A stretch of DNA of 64,000 nucleotides. It comes from Hydrogenimonas sp. SS33 (GTDB lineage: Bacteria > Campylobacterota > Campylobacteria > Campylobacterales > Hydrogenimonadaceae). Below are positions 44,041 through 52,616 of this stretch, in pieces; positions within the stretch are counted from its first letter, which is position 1; each line of letters starts with the position of its first letter. Below the pieces are notes generated by a model that had not been told where the DNA came from, made no database searches, and was given only the letters and a program-made list of their open reading frames with translations. The stretch is from NCBI RefSeq assembly GCF_040436365.1, contig NZ_AP026369.1:1427501-1491500 (forward strand), written 5' to 3'. The translations under genes and the position numbers were made by a program.

Positions 44041-45240
44041 TTACTCGATGATCTTGGAAACGACACCGGCGCCGACAGTACGTCCACCTTCGCGGATCGC
44101 GAAGCGGGTTCCCTCTTCGAGGGCGATCGGTGCGATCAGTTCCGCCGTGATTTTGACGTTGTCGCCGGGCATAACCATTTCGGTACCTTCAGGCAGGGTG
44201 ATGGCACCGGTGACGTCAGTCGTACGAACGTAGAACTGCGGGCGGTAACCGTTGAAGAAGGGTGTATGGCGTCCGCCTTCCTCTTTGGTCAGAACGTAGA
44301 TTTCAGCTTCGAATTTGGTGTGAGGCGTGATGGAGCCGGGTTTACAGAGAACCATACCGCGCTCGACTTCCTCTTTTTTCGTACCGCGGAGCAGAACACC
44401 ACAGTTGTCGCCCGCTTCGCCGCAGTCCATCTCTTTGCGGAACATTTCGACACCGGTAACGGTTGTCTTCTGCGTGTCGCGGATACCGACGATTTCGACT
44501 TCGTCACCGACGCAGACTTTACCGCGCTCGATACGACCGGTAACGACCGTACCACGGCCGGAGATGGAGAAGACGTCTTCGATCGGCATCAGGAAATCTT
44601 TGTCCGTTTCGCGCTCGGGAGTCGGGATGTACTCGTCGACGGCATCCATCAGCTCGAGGATCTTCTGGCTCCATTCACCGATCTGACCGGCTTTCGCCTC
44701 TTCCAGCGCTTTGAGTGCGGAACCTGCAACGACGGGAGTGTCGTCACCGGGAAAATCGTACTCGTTGAGGAGTTCGCGGATCTCCATTTCGACCAGTTCG
44801 AGAAGCTCTTCGTCGTCGACCATGTCCGCTTTGTTCATGAATACGACGATGTAGGGAACGCCGACCTGGCGGGAGAGCAGGATGTGCTCACGGGTCTGGG
44901 GCATCGGGCCGTCCGCTGCGGAAACGACGAGAATCGCGCCGTCCATCTGAGCGGCACCGGTAATCATGTTTTTGACGTAGTCGGCGTGGCCGGGGCAGTC
45001 GACGTGCGCATAGTGGCGCTTGTCGGTTTCGTACTCGACGTGTGATGTCGCGATGGTAATACCGCGCTCGCGCTCTTCGGGAGCGTTGTCGATCTGATCG
45101 TAGTCCATCAGCTCCGCTTCGCCTTTGGTGGCGAGAACGGCAGTGATCGCTGCGGTCAGCGTAGTTTTACCGTGGTCGACGTGACCGATGGTACCGATGT
45201 TGACGTGCGGCTTGGTTCGTTCGAATTTTTCCTTAGCCAT
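44041..45240 (-). CDS. tuf: Elongation factor Tu
   Basis: A 399-residue EF-Tu with [10 protein letters not shown] (G1), [12 protein letters not shown] (G3) and NKAD (G4). It delivers aminoacyl-tRNA to the ribosome. It is placed in the tRNA cluster and not next to fusA, with its own TATAAT and a strong leader hairpin. Only one tuf copy is visible in this window. Confidence 0.99.
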   Translation of the reverse strand: MAKEKFERTKPHVNIGTIGHVDHGKTTLTAAITAVLATKGEAELMDYDQIDNAPEERERGITIATSHVEYETDKRHYAHVDCPGHADYVKNMITGAAQMDGAILVVSAADGPMPQTREHILLSRQVGVPYIVVFMNKADMVDDEELLELVEMEIRELLNEYDFPGDDTPVVAGSALKALEEAKAGQIGEWSQKILELMDAVDEYIPTPERETDKDFLMPIEDVFSISGRGTVVTGRIERGKVCVGDEVEIVGIRDTQKTTVTGVEMFRKEMDCGEAGDNCGVLLRGTKKEEVERGMVLCKPGSITPHTKFEAEIYVLTKEEGGRHTPFFNGYRPQFYVRTTDVTGAITLPEGTEMVMPGDNVKITAELIAPIALEEGTRFAIREGGRTVGAGVVSKIIE

Positions 45241-45271
45241 GTGTTCCTCCGTGTAGAATTTAAAAATATAG

Positions 45272-45315
45272 GGTACCTCTGCAAACGGGCCGGCCAGCCT
45301 GTTTACAGAGGCACC
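45272..45315 (-). promoter_or_regulatory. Leader hairpin of tuf mRNA
   Basis: CCTCTGCAAAC (45276-45286) pairs with GTTTACAGAGG (45301-45311), one G-U or mismatch in 11, extended outward by three pairs. It sits about 32 bases before the tuf ATG. It could be a processing site between the tRNA block and tuf, or an mRNA stabiliser. Confidence 0.6.
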
Positions 45316-45333
45316 CTGCCTTTGACGCGGCGT

Positions 45334-45339
45334 ATTATA
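45334..45339 (-). promoter_or_regulatory. -10 box (TATAAT) of an internal tuf promoter
   Basis: GGTATAATA on the minus strand between tRNA-Thr(GGU) and tuf. A TTGACA occurs upstream but only 10 bases away, so it is not a proper -35. Campylobacterota sigma-70 promoters often lack a -35. Confidence 0.6.
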
Positions 45340-45413
45340 CCAAAAATATTGTCAATGACTGCTTATACCTGAAGCACCGCTTCGAACTGTCCGGTTTTTC
45401 GGGTGTTGAAGGG

Positions 45414-45488
45414 TGGAGCCCAGAAGCGGGATTGAACCGCCGACCTCTTCCTTACCAAGGAAGTGCTCTGCCACTGAGCTATCTGGGC
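45414..45488 (-). tRNA. tRNA-Thr (anticodon GGU)
   Basis: Acceptor GCCCAGA / TCTGGGC, anticodon loop TTGGTAA, T-loop TTCAATC, encoded CCA. Last tRNA of the cluster before tuf. Confidence 0.96.
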
Positions 45489-45613
45489 AATGGGTTTGTC
45501 TGCCAGGAGTTGAAGATGTTACGATGGCCGTGGATCGGTTTTCGCCGATTTGAAATGGCCTGTTTCGTCGGATTCCAAACTCTCAGCTCCCAGATGATCC
45601 GGACACTCCGGAA

Positions 45614-45690
45614 TGGAGCGGGAAACGGGACTCGAACCCGCGACCCTCAGCTTGGAAGGCTGATGCTCTAGCCAACTGAGCTACTCCCGC
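45614..45690 (-). tRNA. tRNA-Gly (anticodon UCC)
   Basis: Acceptor GCGGGAG with TTCCCGC (one G-T pair), anticodon TCC, T-loop TTCGAGT, encoded CCA. The spacer to tRNA-Thr(GGU), 45489-45613, holds no gene. Confidence 0.95.
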
Positions 45691-45701
45691 ATCGAGACAA
45701 A

Positions 45702-45787
<86 letters not shown>

Positions 45788-45829
45788 TGCTTGTCCTCTC
45801 TGGTACAAACACTGACAATTGGTAAAAAA

Positions 45830-45906
45830 TGGAGCCGGTGATGGGACTCGAACCCGCGACCTGCTGATTACAAATCAGCTGCTCTAGCCAACTGAGCTAC
45901 ACCGGC
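45830..45906 (-). tRNA. tRNA-Thr (anticodon UGU)
   Basis: Acceptor GCCGGTG with CACCGGC, anticodon loop TTTGTAA, T-loop TTCGAGT, encoded CCA. First gene of the tRNA-tuf transcript. Confidence 0.96.
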
Positions 45907-45924
45907 GACCGAAATTGGAGTGCA

Positions 45925-45953
45925 ATTGTAATAAATTTGCCGCCGCTTGTCAA
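45925..45953 (-). promoter_or_regulatory. Sigma-70 promoter of the tRNA-tuf-secE-nusG operon
   Basis: Minus strand: TTGACA (45948-45953), 17-base spacer, TACAAT (45925-45930). The transcript would start about 12 bases before tRNA-Thr(UGU). The -35 lies in a dyad CGCTTG-A-CAAGCG (45944-45956). It is the best -35/-10 pair I found in the window. Confidence 0.85.
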
Positions 45954-45972
45954 GCGCCGGGAGGCAAAAGAT

Positions 45973-46332
45973 TCAAAAACCCTCTTCGAACCCCCCGTTT
46001 TTCCTCTTCCGGTTGTAGCTTTTGATGCGCCGGCTCTTGCGGATGCGGTTGGCTTCGTGCTGGATCTGCGCCTTCACCCCGTCGGCCTCTTCCTCCCCCC
46101 GGCGCAGGCCGCCCACCATCTCCACGAACCGCTCCAGCCTGCCGTAGTAGTCGTTGTAGAGGGGGACCTTCTCCACCTCCTGCAGTTTCGCTTCGATGCG
46201 GTCCACGAGGGTGTCGAAATCCTCCCGTGTCCCCCGCTCCTGCTGCGCGAAGGCGACGCAGCGGTTCAGGAAGCGCTCCAGCTCCCTTTTGTAGCGTGTC
46301 TCCTTGTACTTCTTCAGCCGCTTCTCGTCCAC
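45973..46332 (-). CDS. Conserved-looking charged helical protein of unknown function
   Basis: A 119-residue Lys/Arg/Glu-rich, probably all-helical protein without signal peptide (YKRELERFLNRCVAFAQQE; ending in RIKSYNRKRKNGG). I do not recognise a family. I start it at GTG 46332, 1 bp after the reductase stop and with AGGAG upstream; the longer frame from 46392 overlaps the reductase. It is likely co-transcribed with the nitrite/sulfite reductase. Confidence 0.65.
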   Translation of the reverse strand: MDEKRLKKYKETRYKRELERFLNRCVAFAQQERGTREDFDTLVDRIEAKLQEVEKVPLYNDYYGRLERFVEMVGGLRRGEEEADGVKAQIQHEANRIRKSRRIKSYNRKRKNGGFEEGF

Positions 46333-46333
46333 C

Positions 46334-48040
46334 CTACCGGCTCCTGCGTTTGGAGGGGTCCATATGGGCGACTTCCCGGATCGTTTCGGCATGCCAGAGC
46401 CGGGCGATAATGGCGTCGCTTCCCTTTTTCCACCCCTCTTTCAGCGCGGTTTCGACGAAATCCTCCCCGCCGAAACTTTCGGCCAGCGTCCTCGGCTCCT
46501 CTTTCGGGTCGAGGGGAATTTTGCGGCCGGTGGCCCGCCTGGCGAGGAAAAAGAACTCCAGAAAGGCTTCGTCGAAACGGTTCAGCACCTCGTGGGTGAA
46601 GCGTTCGAAACCGGCGATGCCGCTCTCTTCGTAGACCTCGATGAGCAGGGAGACGACGGTATTGAGCTCCTCCGCCGGCACCGTGCGGAAGACCACCTCC
46701 CCCGTCTTTTTGCTTTGGGCCGATTCGTAACCCAGGAAGATTCGGGCCGACTGGTCGTTGCGGCCGAATTTGGCGTTGCGCAGGCCGACGATGCCGATGT
46801 CGGTATGTTTGTGGCGCCCGCACCCTTTCATGCAGCCGGAAAATCCGACCTTGATATCGTGTTCCACCAGCTTTTCGACCGGCAGGTAATGGGCCTCTTT
46901 CTTGATGCTCCAGTAGGAGAAGGGGCAGTAGTCGCTTCCGGCACAGGCCACGACCGTCGGCGAAGTGTCGCGCTCCGAAAAGGGCACCTCCTTCTCCGCC
47001 AGTCCCAGCAGGTAGAGCTGCTGGTCGATGCCGATGCGCAGCTCGGCGCCGCTGTTTTGCACGAAAGCCCCCAACTCGGCCATCTCATGGGGGAGGATGA
47101 GGCCGTAGTCGGTATGGTGGCGGTATCCCCAGGAGCCGTCCGCCAGCGACTCCCAGTCGCCGAAGTGGCGCTTTTCAAGCAGCGACCGCCCCGCTCCCTC
47201 CCACGGTTTTTGGTAAAACTCGGCGATGAAGGCTTTGACCTGCGCCATGCCGTAGTGTTCGATCATATGGTAGAGGCGGCTCTTCATCCGCTTCTCCCGC
47301 AGGCCGTAGCGGTCGAAGGCCATGACGACTGCCATGGCGAAATCCGCCGCTTCGCTTTCGGGAATGAAGATATCGGCATCCTGGGATATTTCGGTGTTTT
47401 TGCCCCCCATGTAGACGTTGAAACCTTTGACACCCTCCCTCTCCGCCAGCCCCAGGAAGAGGTCGTTGGAAAAGAGCGGCCAGCTGTTCTCCCGCATGCC
47501 GGTGATGCCGATGGAGATGCGCCGCGGCAGCATCCCCACCAGCTCCGGGTTCTTCAGAAAGTGTGCCTGCAGGGCTTCGATGATGGGAAAGGCTTCGATC
47601 TCGCAGCTTTGGCCCCGCCCGTCGTAGGGGTCGGTCACCACATTGCGCACATTGTCGCCGAAGGTCTGCCAGGTGCTCAGACCCTCCATCGCGTTGATTT
47701 CGCGAAAAACCGCCAGCACATTCTCCGCCTCCAGCCCGTGCAGCTGCAAACCCGAGCGGGCCGTCAGCACCACGGAGAGATCTTCGCTTTCGGCGATTTC
47801 GGCGATGCGCACGAAATGCTCCCCCCGGATGCGCCCGCCGGGCACGCGCACACGGAGCATGAAGCTCTCCTCTTCTATTTCGGAGTTGAAGATGCCGTAA
47901 TCCTGCAGATAGATACGGTCCCCCACCCCCAGGTTTTCAAAATCGAGCGTGTCGATCTGCTCGAAAAAGTCATAGGGGCGGATGTTGGCCTTGTACTTTT
48001 CATACCGTTTTTCCACCAGGTGTTCGGGGGCGAGATACAT
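46334..48040 (-). CDS. Siroheme [4Fe-4S] nitrite/sulfite reductase
   Basis: A 568-residue ferredoxin-dependent assimilatory reductase. The siroheme/Fe-S ligands are CAGSDYC and GCMKGCGRH (Cys-x5-Cys plus Cys-x3-Cys), with GLQLHG and GITGM motifs in the two half-repeats. It reduces nitrite to ammonia or sulfite to sulfide with six electrons; sequence alone does not settle which. It has a TAAAAT -10-like box upstream (48060-48075) and a small unknown gene downstream. Confidence 0.88.
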   Translation of the reverse strand: MYLAPEHLVEKRYEKYKANIRPYDFFEQIDTLDFENLGVGDRIYLQDYGIFNSEIEEESFMLRVRVPGGRIRGEHFVRIAEIAESEDLSVVLTARSGLQLHGLEAENVLAVFREINAMEGLSTWQTFGDNVRNVVTDPYDGRGQSCEIEAFPIIEALQAHFLKNPELVGMLPRRISIGITGMRENSWPLFSNDLFLGLAEREGVKGFNVYMGGKNTEISQDADIFIPESEAADFAMAVVMAFDRYGLREKRMKSRLYHMIEHYGMAQVKAFIAEFYQKPWEGAGRSLLEKRHFGDWESLADGSWGYRHHTDYGLILPHEMAELGAFVQNSGAELRIGIDQQLYLLGLAEKEVPFSERDTSPTVVACAGSDYCPFSYWSIKKEAHYLPVEKLVEHDIKVGFSGCMKGCGRHKHTDIGIVGLRNAKFGRNDQSARIFLGYESAQSKKTGEVVFRTVPAEELNTVVSLLIEVYEESGIAGFERFTHEVLNRFDEAFLEFFFLARRATGRKIPLDPKEEPRTLAESFGGEDFVETALKEGWKKGSDAIIARLWHAETIREVAHMDPSKRRSR

Positions 48041-48112
48041 GTCGGAAAATCCTTAGAAAGAGTGAATGGACCCTATTTTAGCGTGTCGGGCTTTATGAGC
48101 TTTTGATTTTCC

Positions 48113-48958
48113 TCAAGAGGGTTTAGGAAGTTCATTTCGCGGGTTTCGTTTCGGCGCGCTTGGCTGCCGACGCACCCTTTTGTTAGGCAGGAGGGCCGCC
48201 GGGTCGACATAGGCGCCGTCTATGAGCACGCCGAAATGCAGATGCGGCCCCGTCGCCCGGCCCGTATGGCCCACATAGCCGATGACCTGCCCTTTGGCGA
48301 CCTTGTCGCCGGGCCTGACAACGATGCGGCTCATATGGGCATAAAGGCTCGTCAACCCCTGCCCGTGTTCGATGAAAACAAGGTTCCCGCTGAAGAAAAA
48401 GTCGCCCGCCTCCACCACCCTGCCCGCGGAAGCGGCGCGAACCGGCATCCCCTCCGACGCGGCGATGTCGAGCCCCCGGTGGGGCGCGCGGGGCTTGCCG
48501 TTGAAAAAGCGCCGCAGTCCGAAAGCGCTGCTGACGACCCCCTTGACGGGCCAGATGAAATCGGCATCCGCCACACTGGCGGAACGAAACGCTTTCGCCC
48601 GCTTTTTGCGGCGGGCCTCCCGCTTCAACCTCACATAGACCGACCTGGGCGGACTGACCCGCCTGTCGTTTTTGAGCACGATGCGCTGGATTTTATAAGC
48701 CTTCGGTACCACGCTGACGACCAGATGTTTCGGGGGGACCGTCACGCTATAGCGGCCCGGCTTCACCCAAAGGGGTACGGCCAGAAGCCACACCTTTTTG
48801 CCGTGTCTGTGGCATGCCGCCGCACGATGGCCGAAGAGTGTGGGGACCGGGTTGGAAAAGGTGTAGGGAATCGTCAAAACGGAGCCGGGCACGGTATGGG
48901 GCACCCGGGCAAAAAGAAGTTCAAAAGAGAGGAAAAGAAAAAAGGCCCATATTTTCAT
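48113..48958 (-). CDS. Secreted M23 metallopeptidase (LytM domain)
   Basis: A 281-residue protein with a short N-terminal signal sequence (MKIWAFFLFLSFELLFA). The C-terminal M23 domain holds the zinc ligands HRGLDIA and HLHFG, plus the catalytic-type HMSRIVVRPGD region. Such enzymes cut peptidoglycan cross-bridges in the periplasm and affect cell shape or division. All key residues look intact, so it is probably active. The C-terminal 20 residues are basic. Confidence 0.88.
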   Translation of the reverse strand: MKIWAFFLFLSFELLFARVPHTVPGSVLTIPYTFSNPVPTLFGHRAAACHRHGKKVWLLAVPLWVKPGRYSVTVPPKHLVVSVVPKAYKIQRIVLKNDRRVSPPRSVYVRLKREARRKKRAKAFRSASVADADFIWPVKGVVSSAFGLRRFFNGKPRAPHRGLDIAASEGMPVRAASAGRVVEAGDFFFSGNLVFIEHGQGLTSLYAHMSRIVVRPGDKVAKGQVIGYVGHTGRATGPHLHFGVLIDGAYVDPAALLPNKRVRRQPSAPKRNPRNELPKPS

Positions 48959-48970
48959 AGGGCCATTATA

Positions 48971-50224
48971 TCAGGCGTGATTGCGGTTTTTGAAACCGCT
49001 GCCGTGGCGGGGCTTGGCGTAACCCTGGCCGGAGAATCCGCCGCGCCGGCGGTTGTTGGAGCGTTTTTTAACCGGTTCGGGGCGGATGGTCGGGTCGGGG
49101 TGGAAACCCTCCACCAGCACCTTCTCGATACCCACGCCCGTCAGTTTTTCAATGCGGTGAAGCAGGTGCTTCTCGTCGATGCAGACGAGGGAAAAGGCTT
49201 CGCCGGCATTACCCGCACGGCCCGTACGCCCGATGCGGTGGACGTAGTCTTCCGCCACTTCGGGAAGGTCGAAGTTGACCACCTGGCCCAGCTTGTCGAT
49301 GTCGATGCCCCGTGCCGCCACGTCGGTGGCGACGAGGACGCGCACACGACCGTCCTTGAAGGCTTTGAGGGCCTTCATGCGCGCCGCCTGGGTCTTGTTG
49401 CCGTGGATGGCGGTACTGGGAAGGCCGTCGGCGCTGAGGCGTTTGGAAAGTTTGTCTGCACCGTGTTTGGTACGGGTGAAAACCAGCACCTGGTTCCAGC
49501 CGTTGTTGCCGATCAGGTAGCTCAGAAGGTCCGCCTTTTTCGCCCTATCGACGGGGTGGACCGTCTGTTTGATGCGCTCCGCGGCCGTATTGTCGGCGGC
49601 GACTTTGATGGTACGGGGCTCGTGCAAAATGGTATGGCTGAGACGCTTGATTTCAGGGGAGAAGGTGGCGGAGAAGAGGAGCGTCTGTCGGTTTTTGGGC
49701 GTCTCGGCGATGATCTTCTTGATATCGTGGATGAATCCCATGTCGAGCATCCGGTCCGCTTCGTCGAGAACCAGTATTTCGAGACGGCTCAGGTCCAGAT
49801 GGCCTTGGTTCATATGGTCCAGCAGGCGGCCCGGCGTGGCGACGAGGATATCGACGCCGCTTCGGAGCACCTTGGTCTGGGGGTAGATGTTGACGCCGCC
49901 GTAGATTTCGGCGCTTTTGAGCTTGAGGAATTTGCCGTAGGTACGCACCTGGGCGTGGACCTGTGCCGCCAGTTCGCGGGTCGGGGTCAGGACCAGGGCG
50001 CGGACGTGGCGTTTCCCCTCCGCTTTGTGACGGGCGAGCTTTTCGAGCATCGGCAGGGTGAACGCCGCGGTTTTGCCCGTGCCGGTCTGCGCCGCCGCCA
50101 GAAGGTCGTGGCCCGCCAGGACGGCGGGGACGGCCTCCGCCTGGATCGGCGTGGGTTCGCTGTAGCCTGTCGCGTCGACGGCTTTGAGGATGTGGTGGTT
50201 GAGTTGAAGGTCATGAAAAGTCAT
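48971..50224 (-). CDS. DEAD-box RNA helicase (RhlE type)
   Basis: A 417-residue ATP-dependent RNA helicase. Q motif GYSEPTPIQAEAVP, Walker A AAQTGTGKT, VLDEADRML, LFSATFS, ARGIDI and HRIGRTGRAG are all present. The basic C-terminus (KKRSNNRRRGGFSG) binds RNA. Start is the ATG at 50224; the longer frame runs into upstream repeat-like DNA. It probably acts in ribosome assembly or RNA decay. Confidence 0.95.
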   Translation of the reverse strand: MTFHDLQLNHHILKAVDATGYSEPTPIQAEAVPAVLAGHDLLAAAQTGTGKTAAFTLPMLEKLARHKAEGKRHVRALVLTPTRELAAQVHAQVRTYGKFLKLKSAEIYGGVNIYPQTKVLRSGVDILVATPGRLLDHMNQGHLDLSRLEILVLDEADRMLDMGFIHDIKKIIAETPKNRQTLLFSATFSPEIKRLSHTILHEPRTIKVAADNTAAERIKQTVHPVDRAKKADLLSYLIGNNGWNQVLVFTRTKHGADKLSKRLSADGLPSTAIHGNKTQAARMKALKAFKDGRVRVLVATDVAARGIDIDKLGQVVNFDLPEVAEDYVHRIGRTGRAGNAGEAFSLVCIDEKHLLHRIEKLTGVGIEKVLVEGFHPDPTIRPEPVKKRSNNRRRGGFSGQGYAKPRHGSGFKNRNHA

Positions 50225-50527
50225 GGGGTACTTTCTTGTTGCAATCCGCACGGCGAATCGTCGCCTACCGGTCCGGATGACAATGGATTTGAATTTTTTG
50301 TGAGTAGAGACTAAAGGGGAAAGGCGGAAGGGTAAAGTTCTGTTTTTCTGTTTTAGTTTTACTCGCTCCGTAGAGCACATAATAGAGAGACCGTGTCTCT
50401 AAAGATGCCGGAGTATAGCGGAAGTTCCGGGAAAGGTCAAGGGGGTGCCGGGGAGGTCGTAAAACGGAAATCGGGAATCGGGGATGGAAAAGGGGATGGG
50501 AACCGGGATTTTGTTATGATTGCTTCC
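50225..50527. other. Intergenic region between rhlE-type gene and FAH operon, with heptamer-like DNA
   Basis: About 300 bp with no convincing gene. It holds T-rich period-7 sequence near 50337-50364, a small dyad AGAGAC-CGT-GTCTCT (50386-50400), and a G/A-rich period-7 series (ACGGAAA, TCGGGAA, TCGGGGA, TGGAAAA) at about 50464-50510. Divergent promoters are expected here, but I see no good -10. Confidence 0.5.
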
Positions 50528-51139
50528 ATGAAAAGTGTCCTGTTCGAAAATGCCGCCGTCACTCCCTCCAAAGTCGTCTGCGTGGGGCGCAATTATGTGG
50601 CGCACATCCGGGAGCTTGGCAACGAGATGCCCGAGAAGATGGTCCTCTTCTGCAAGCCCAATTCGGCCATTTCCGATAGGCTGCGCTACTTCACGCCCGA
50701 TACCCGCTTCGAAGGGGAGATCTGCCTGCTGATGGGAGAGGGGCGCATCGCGGGGGTGGGATTCGGCTTTGACCTGACCCACGCCCATATCCAAAACGAT
50801 TTGAAACGGAAAGGGCTCCCCTGGGAGCGGGCGAAGGCCTTCGACGGGTCGGCCGTCTTCTCCCCTTTCGTCAGGGTGCCCGAAAACTTAAGCGGCATCG
50901 GGTTCCGGCTCTGGCGAAACGGGACCCTGGCCCAGGAGGGCGACTACAGCCTGATGATCTACAAACCCGAAACCATCGTCGAAGAGATCCGAACCTTCAT
51001 GACGCTGAAAAAGGGAGACATCGTGATGACCGGGACCCCCAAAGGGGTCTGCTCCTACGAGGCGGGCGACAGGTTCAGGGCGGAACTCTTCGACGCAGAT
51101 GGTATACTGCTGCAAAAAGAGTGGAGCGTCGAAGCATGA
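50528..51139 (+). CDS. Fumarylacetoacetate hydrolase (FAH) family protein
   Basis: A 203-residue single-domain FAH-family hydrolase (VCVGRNYVAHIRELGN, RFEGEICLLMGEG, AFDGSAVFSPF, GDIVMTGTPKGV). Such enzymes act on acylpyruvates or related diketo acids and include oxaloacetate decarboxylases/tautomerases. The metal-binding Glu residues of FEGEI are present. I start at 50528 (MKSVLF); ATG 50516 is also possible. The frame further upstream is heptamer-like DNA. It heads an operon of overlapping genes. Confidence 0.85.
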   Translation: MKSVLFENAAVTPSKVVCVGRNYVAHIRELGNEMPEKMVLFCKPNSAISDRLRYFTPDTRFEGEICLLMGEGRIAGVGFGFDLTHAHIQNDLKRKGLPWERAKAFDGSAVFSPFVRVPENLSGIGFRLWRNGTLAQEGDYSLMIYKPETIVEEIRTFMTLKKGDIVMTGTPKGVCSYEAGDRFRAELFDADGILLQKEWSVEA

Positions 51140-51561
51140 TTGATCCCCAAAAACTGCCCACCGTCTCCTTCGAAGAGATGAACAGGGTCCATTACGAAGA
51201 GGCGGCGCTCATCAACGACCTGCTTGAAAAGCTGGAAGAAGAGGCCGCCGTTTCCGAGATCACCGGCGCGATGGAAGCACTTCTGGTACACATGCAGGAG
51301 CACTTCGCCTTTGAAGAGGGGATGCTTAAAAACAGAGGGTTCGGCATGTTCGACATCCACCGAAGCGACCACAACCGTATCATGAACCAAACCCGCATGG
51401 CCTACATGAACTGGCGCAACTTCAAAGATCGCGACGCCCTGAAAGCCTTCATGGAAGAGGAGTTCATCGAATGGCTCAACCTCCATATCCAGGCGATGGA
51501 CAGCGTCGCCGCCGATTTTCTAAGCCAACAACAACAGACCGATATCGAAGGTTATGAATAA
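51136..51561 (+). CDS. Bacteriohemerythrin
   Basis: A 141-residue O2-binding diiron protein. All seven ligands are seen with the right spacing: His19, His56, Glu60, His75, His79, His117 and Asp122. It is cytosolic and has no fused signalling domain, so it serves as an O2 store, carrier or sensor partner. It overlaps the FAH gene by 4 bp (ATGA) and the next gene by 1 bp (TAATG). In a microaerobic H2 oxidiser an O2 buffer would suit. Confidence 0.93.
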   Translation: MIDPQKLPTVSFEEMNRVHYEEAALINDLLEKLEEEAAVSEITGAMEALLVHMQEHFAFEEGMLKNRGFGMFDIHRSDHNRIMNQTRMAYMNWRNFKDRDALKAFMEEEFIEWLNLHIQAMDSVAADFLSQQQQTDIEGYE

Positions 51562-51860
51562 TGGATTATGTTAAACGAGAACCGACATATCCTGGCGAAA
51601 TCTTGAAGGAAGAATTTCTGGAACCGCTCGGTTTGACACAGAGCCGTCTCGCCCGGGAACTGCATACCTCGTTTCGTGCCGTCAACGAACTGATCAACGG
51701 AAAACGGGGCATTACGACGGAAATGGCGTTGAAACTCTCCCGCTATTTCGGCACAACACCGGAGTTGTGGCTCAATCTGCAAAATCAGTACGACCTCTAC
51801 AGGGTGCGCCGGAAGCATGAAGCGGTTCTCGAAAAGATTCATCCCCATTCCATGGCGTAG
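51561..51860 (+). CDS. HigA-family HTH antitoxin-like protein (no HigB next to it)
   Basis: A 99-residue XRE-type protein with the HigA form (YPGEILKEEFLEPLGLTQSRLARELHTSFRAVNELINGKRGITTEMALKLSRYFGT). HigA normally follows a HigB RNase toxin, but the gene directly before this one is a bacteriohemerythrin. So it is an orphan antitoxin or a plain regulator. The start overlaps the previous stop (TAATG), so it is translated as part of the operon. Confidence 0.9.
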   Translation: MDYVKREPTYPGEILKEEFLEPLGLTQSRLARELHTSFRAVNELINGKRGITTEMALKLSRYFGTTPELWLNLQNQYDLYRVRRKHEAVLEKIHPHSMA

Positions 51861-51872
51861 GAGGGAACAACC

Positions 51873-52616
51873 GTGACGATCCTTTTCGCCCCCAGCGAAG
51901 GCAAGCGGCCGGGCGGGTCGCTGCCGCCGGTGGATGCTTCGGCCTTCTGTTTTCCCGAGCTTTACTCCTTTCGCGAAGAGGCGATGGAGCGCTACAACCG
52001 TTTTGTCGCCGGCGCACCTGCGGAGGCGGTGAAAAAGCTCTTCGGCGTCAAGGAGGAGAAGCTCGTCGGGCGTTACCGCACCGACCTTTTTGCGGCACCG
52101 ACCATGAAGGCGGTGGAGCGCTACGACGGGGTGGCCTACGACTATCTCGACTATCCGTCGCTAAAACCCGAAGCCAAAGCGTATGTCGATGAACGGTTGA
52201 TCATCTTCAGTAACCTCTTCGGCCCCGTCTGCGCCAAAGACCGCCTCCCCGACTATAAGCTGAAGCAGGGGGAACAAATCGGCGATTTCGCGCCGGAAGC
52301 CTTCTACAAAGCCCATTTCAGCGACCCGCTGGACGGTTACCTCGAATCCCGGGGGCCCATCGTCGACCTGCGGGCCGGCTTTTACGAAAAGTTCTACAAG
52401 CTCCGCCTCCCCTACCTGACGATGAAGTTTCTCAAAAACGGCAGAACCGTCAGCCACTGGGCCAAAGCCTACCGGGGCATCGTCCTTCGCCAAATGGCCC
52501 AAAACGGCATCGAAACGGAGGAGGCACTGTTGGCCATGGACCTGGAAAACCTCGTCATCGAAGAGGTCAAAACCGTCAAAAACAGAAAAGAGATCGTCTA
52601 CAGCATCGTCGCATGA
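51873..52616 (+). CDS. yaaA: YaaA-family peroxide-stress protein
   Basis: A 247-residue member of the DUF328/YaaA family (LFAPSEGKRPGG, YDYLDYPSLKPEAK, RPDYKLKQGEQIG-like block, DLRAGFYEKFYK). YaaA in E. coli lowers intracellular iron and DNA damage during peroxide stress and binds DNA. It begins with GTG, preceded by GGAGGG. It lies after hemerythrin and a HigA-like gene, and overlaps the next gene by 4 bp, which suggests an oxygen/oxidant theme. Confidence 0.88.
   Translation: MTILFAPSEGKRPGGSLPPVDASAFCFPELYSFREEAMERYNRFVAGAPAEAVKKLFGVKEEKLVGRYRTDLFAAPTMKAVERYDGVAYDYLDYPSLKPEAKAYVDERLIIFSNLFGPVCAKDRLPDYKLKQGEQIGDFAPEAFYKAHFSDPLDGYLESRGPIVDLRAGFYEKFYKLRLPYLTMKFLKNGRTVSHWAKAYRGIVLRQMAQNGIETEEALLAMDLENLVIEEVKTVKNRKEIVYSIVA

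Noticed and set aside
45944-45956. Terminator at CGCTTG-A-CAAGCG
   Set aside because: No U tract follows, and the dyad contains the -35 of a very good promoter; an operator or chance is more likely.
51561-51860. A HigBA toxin-antitoxin module
   Set aside because: Only the HigA-like protein is present. The preceding gene is an intact bacteriohemerythrin with all seven iron ligands, and the following gene is YaaA.
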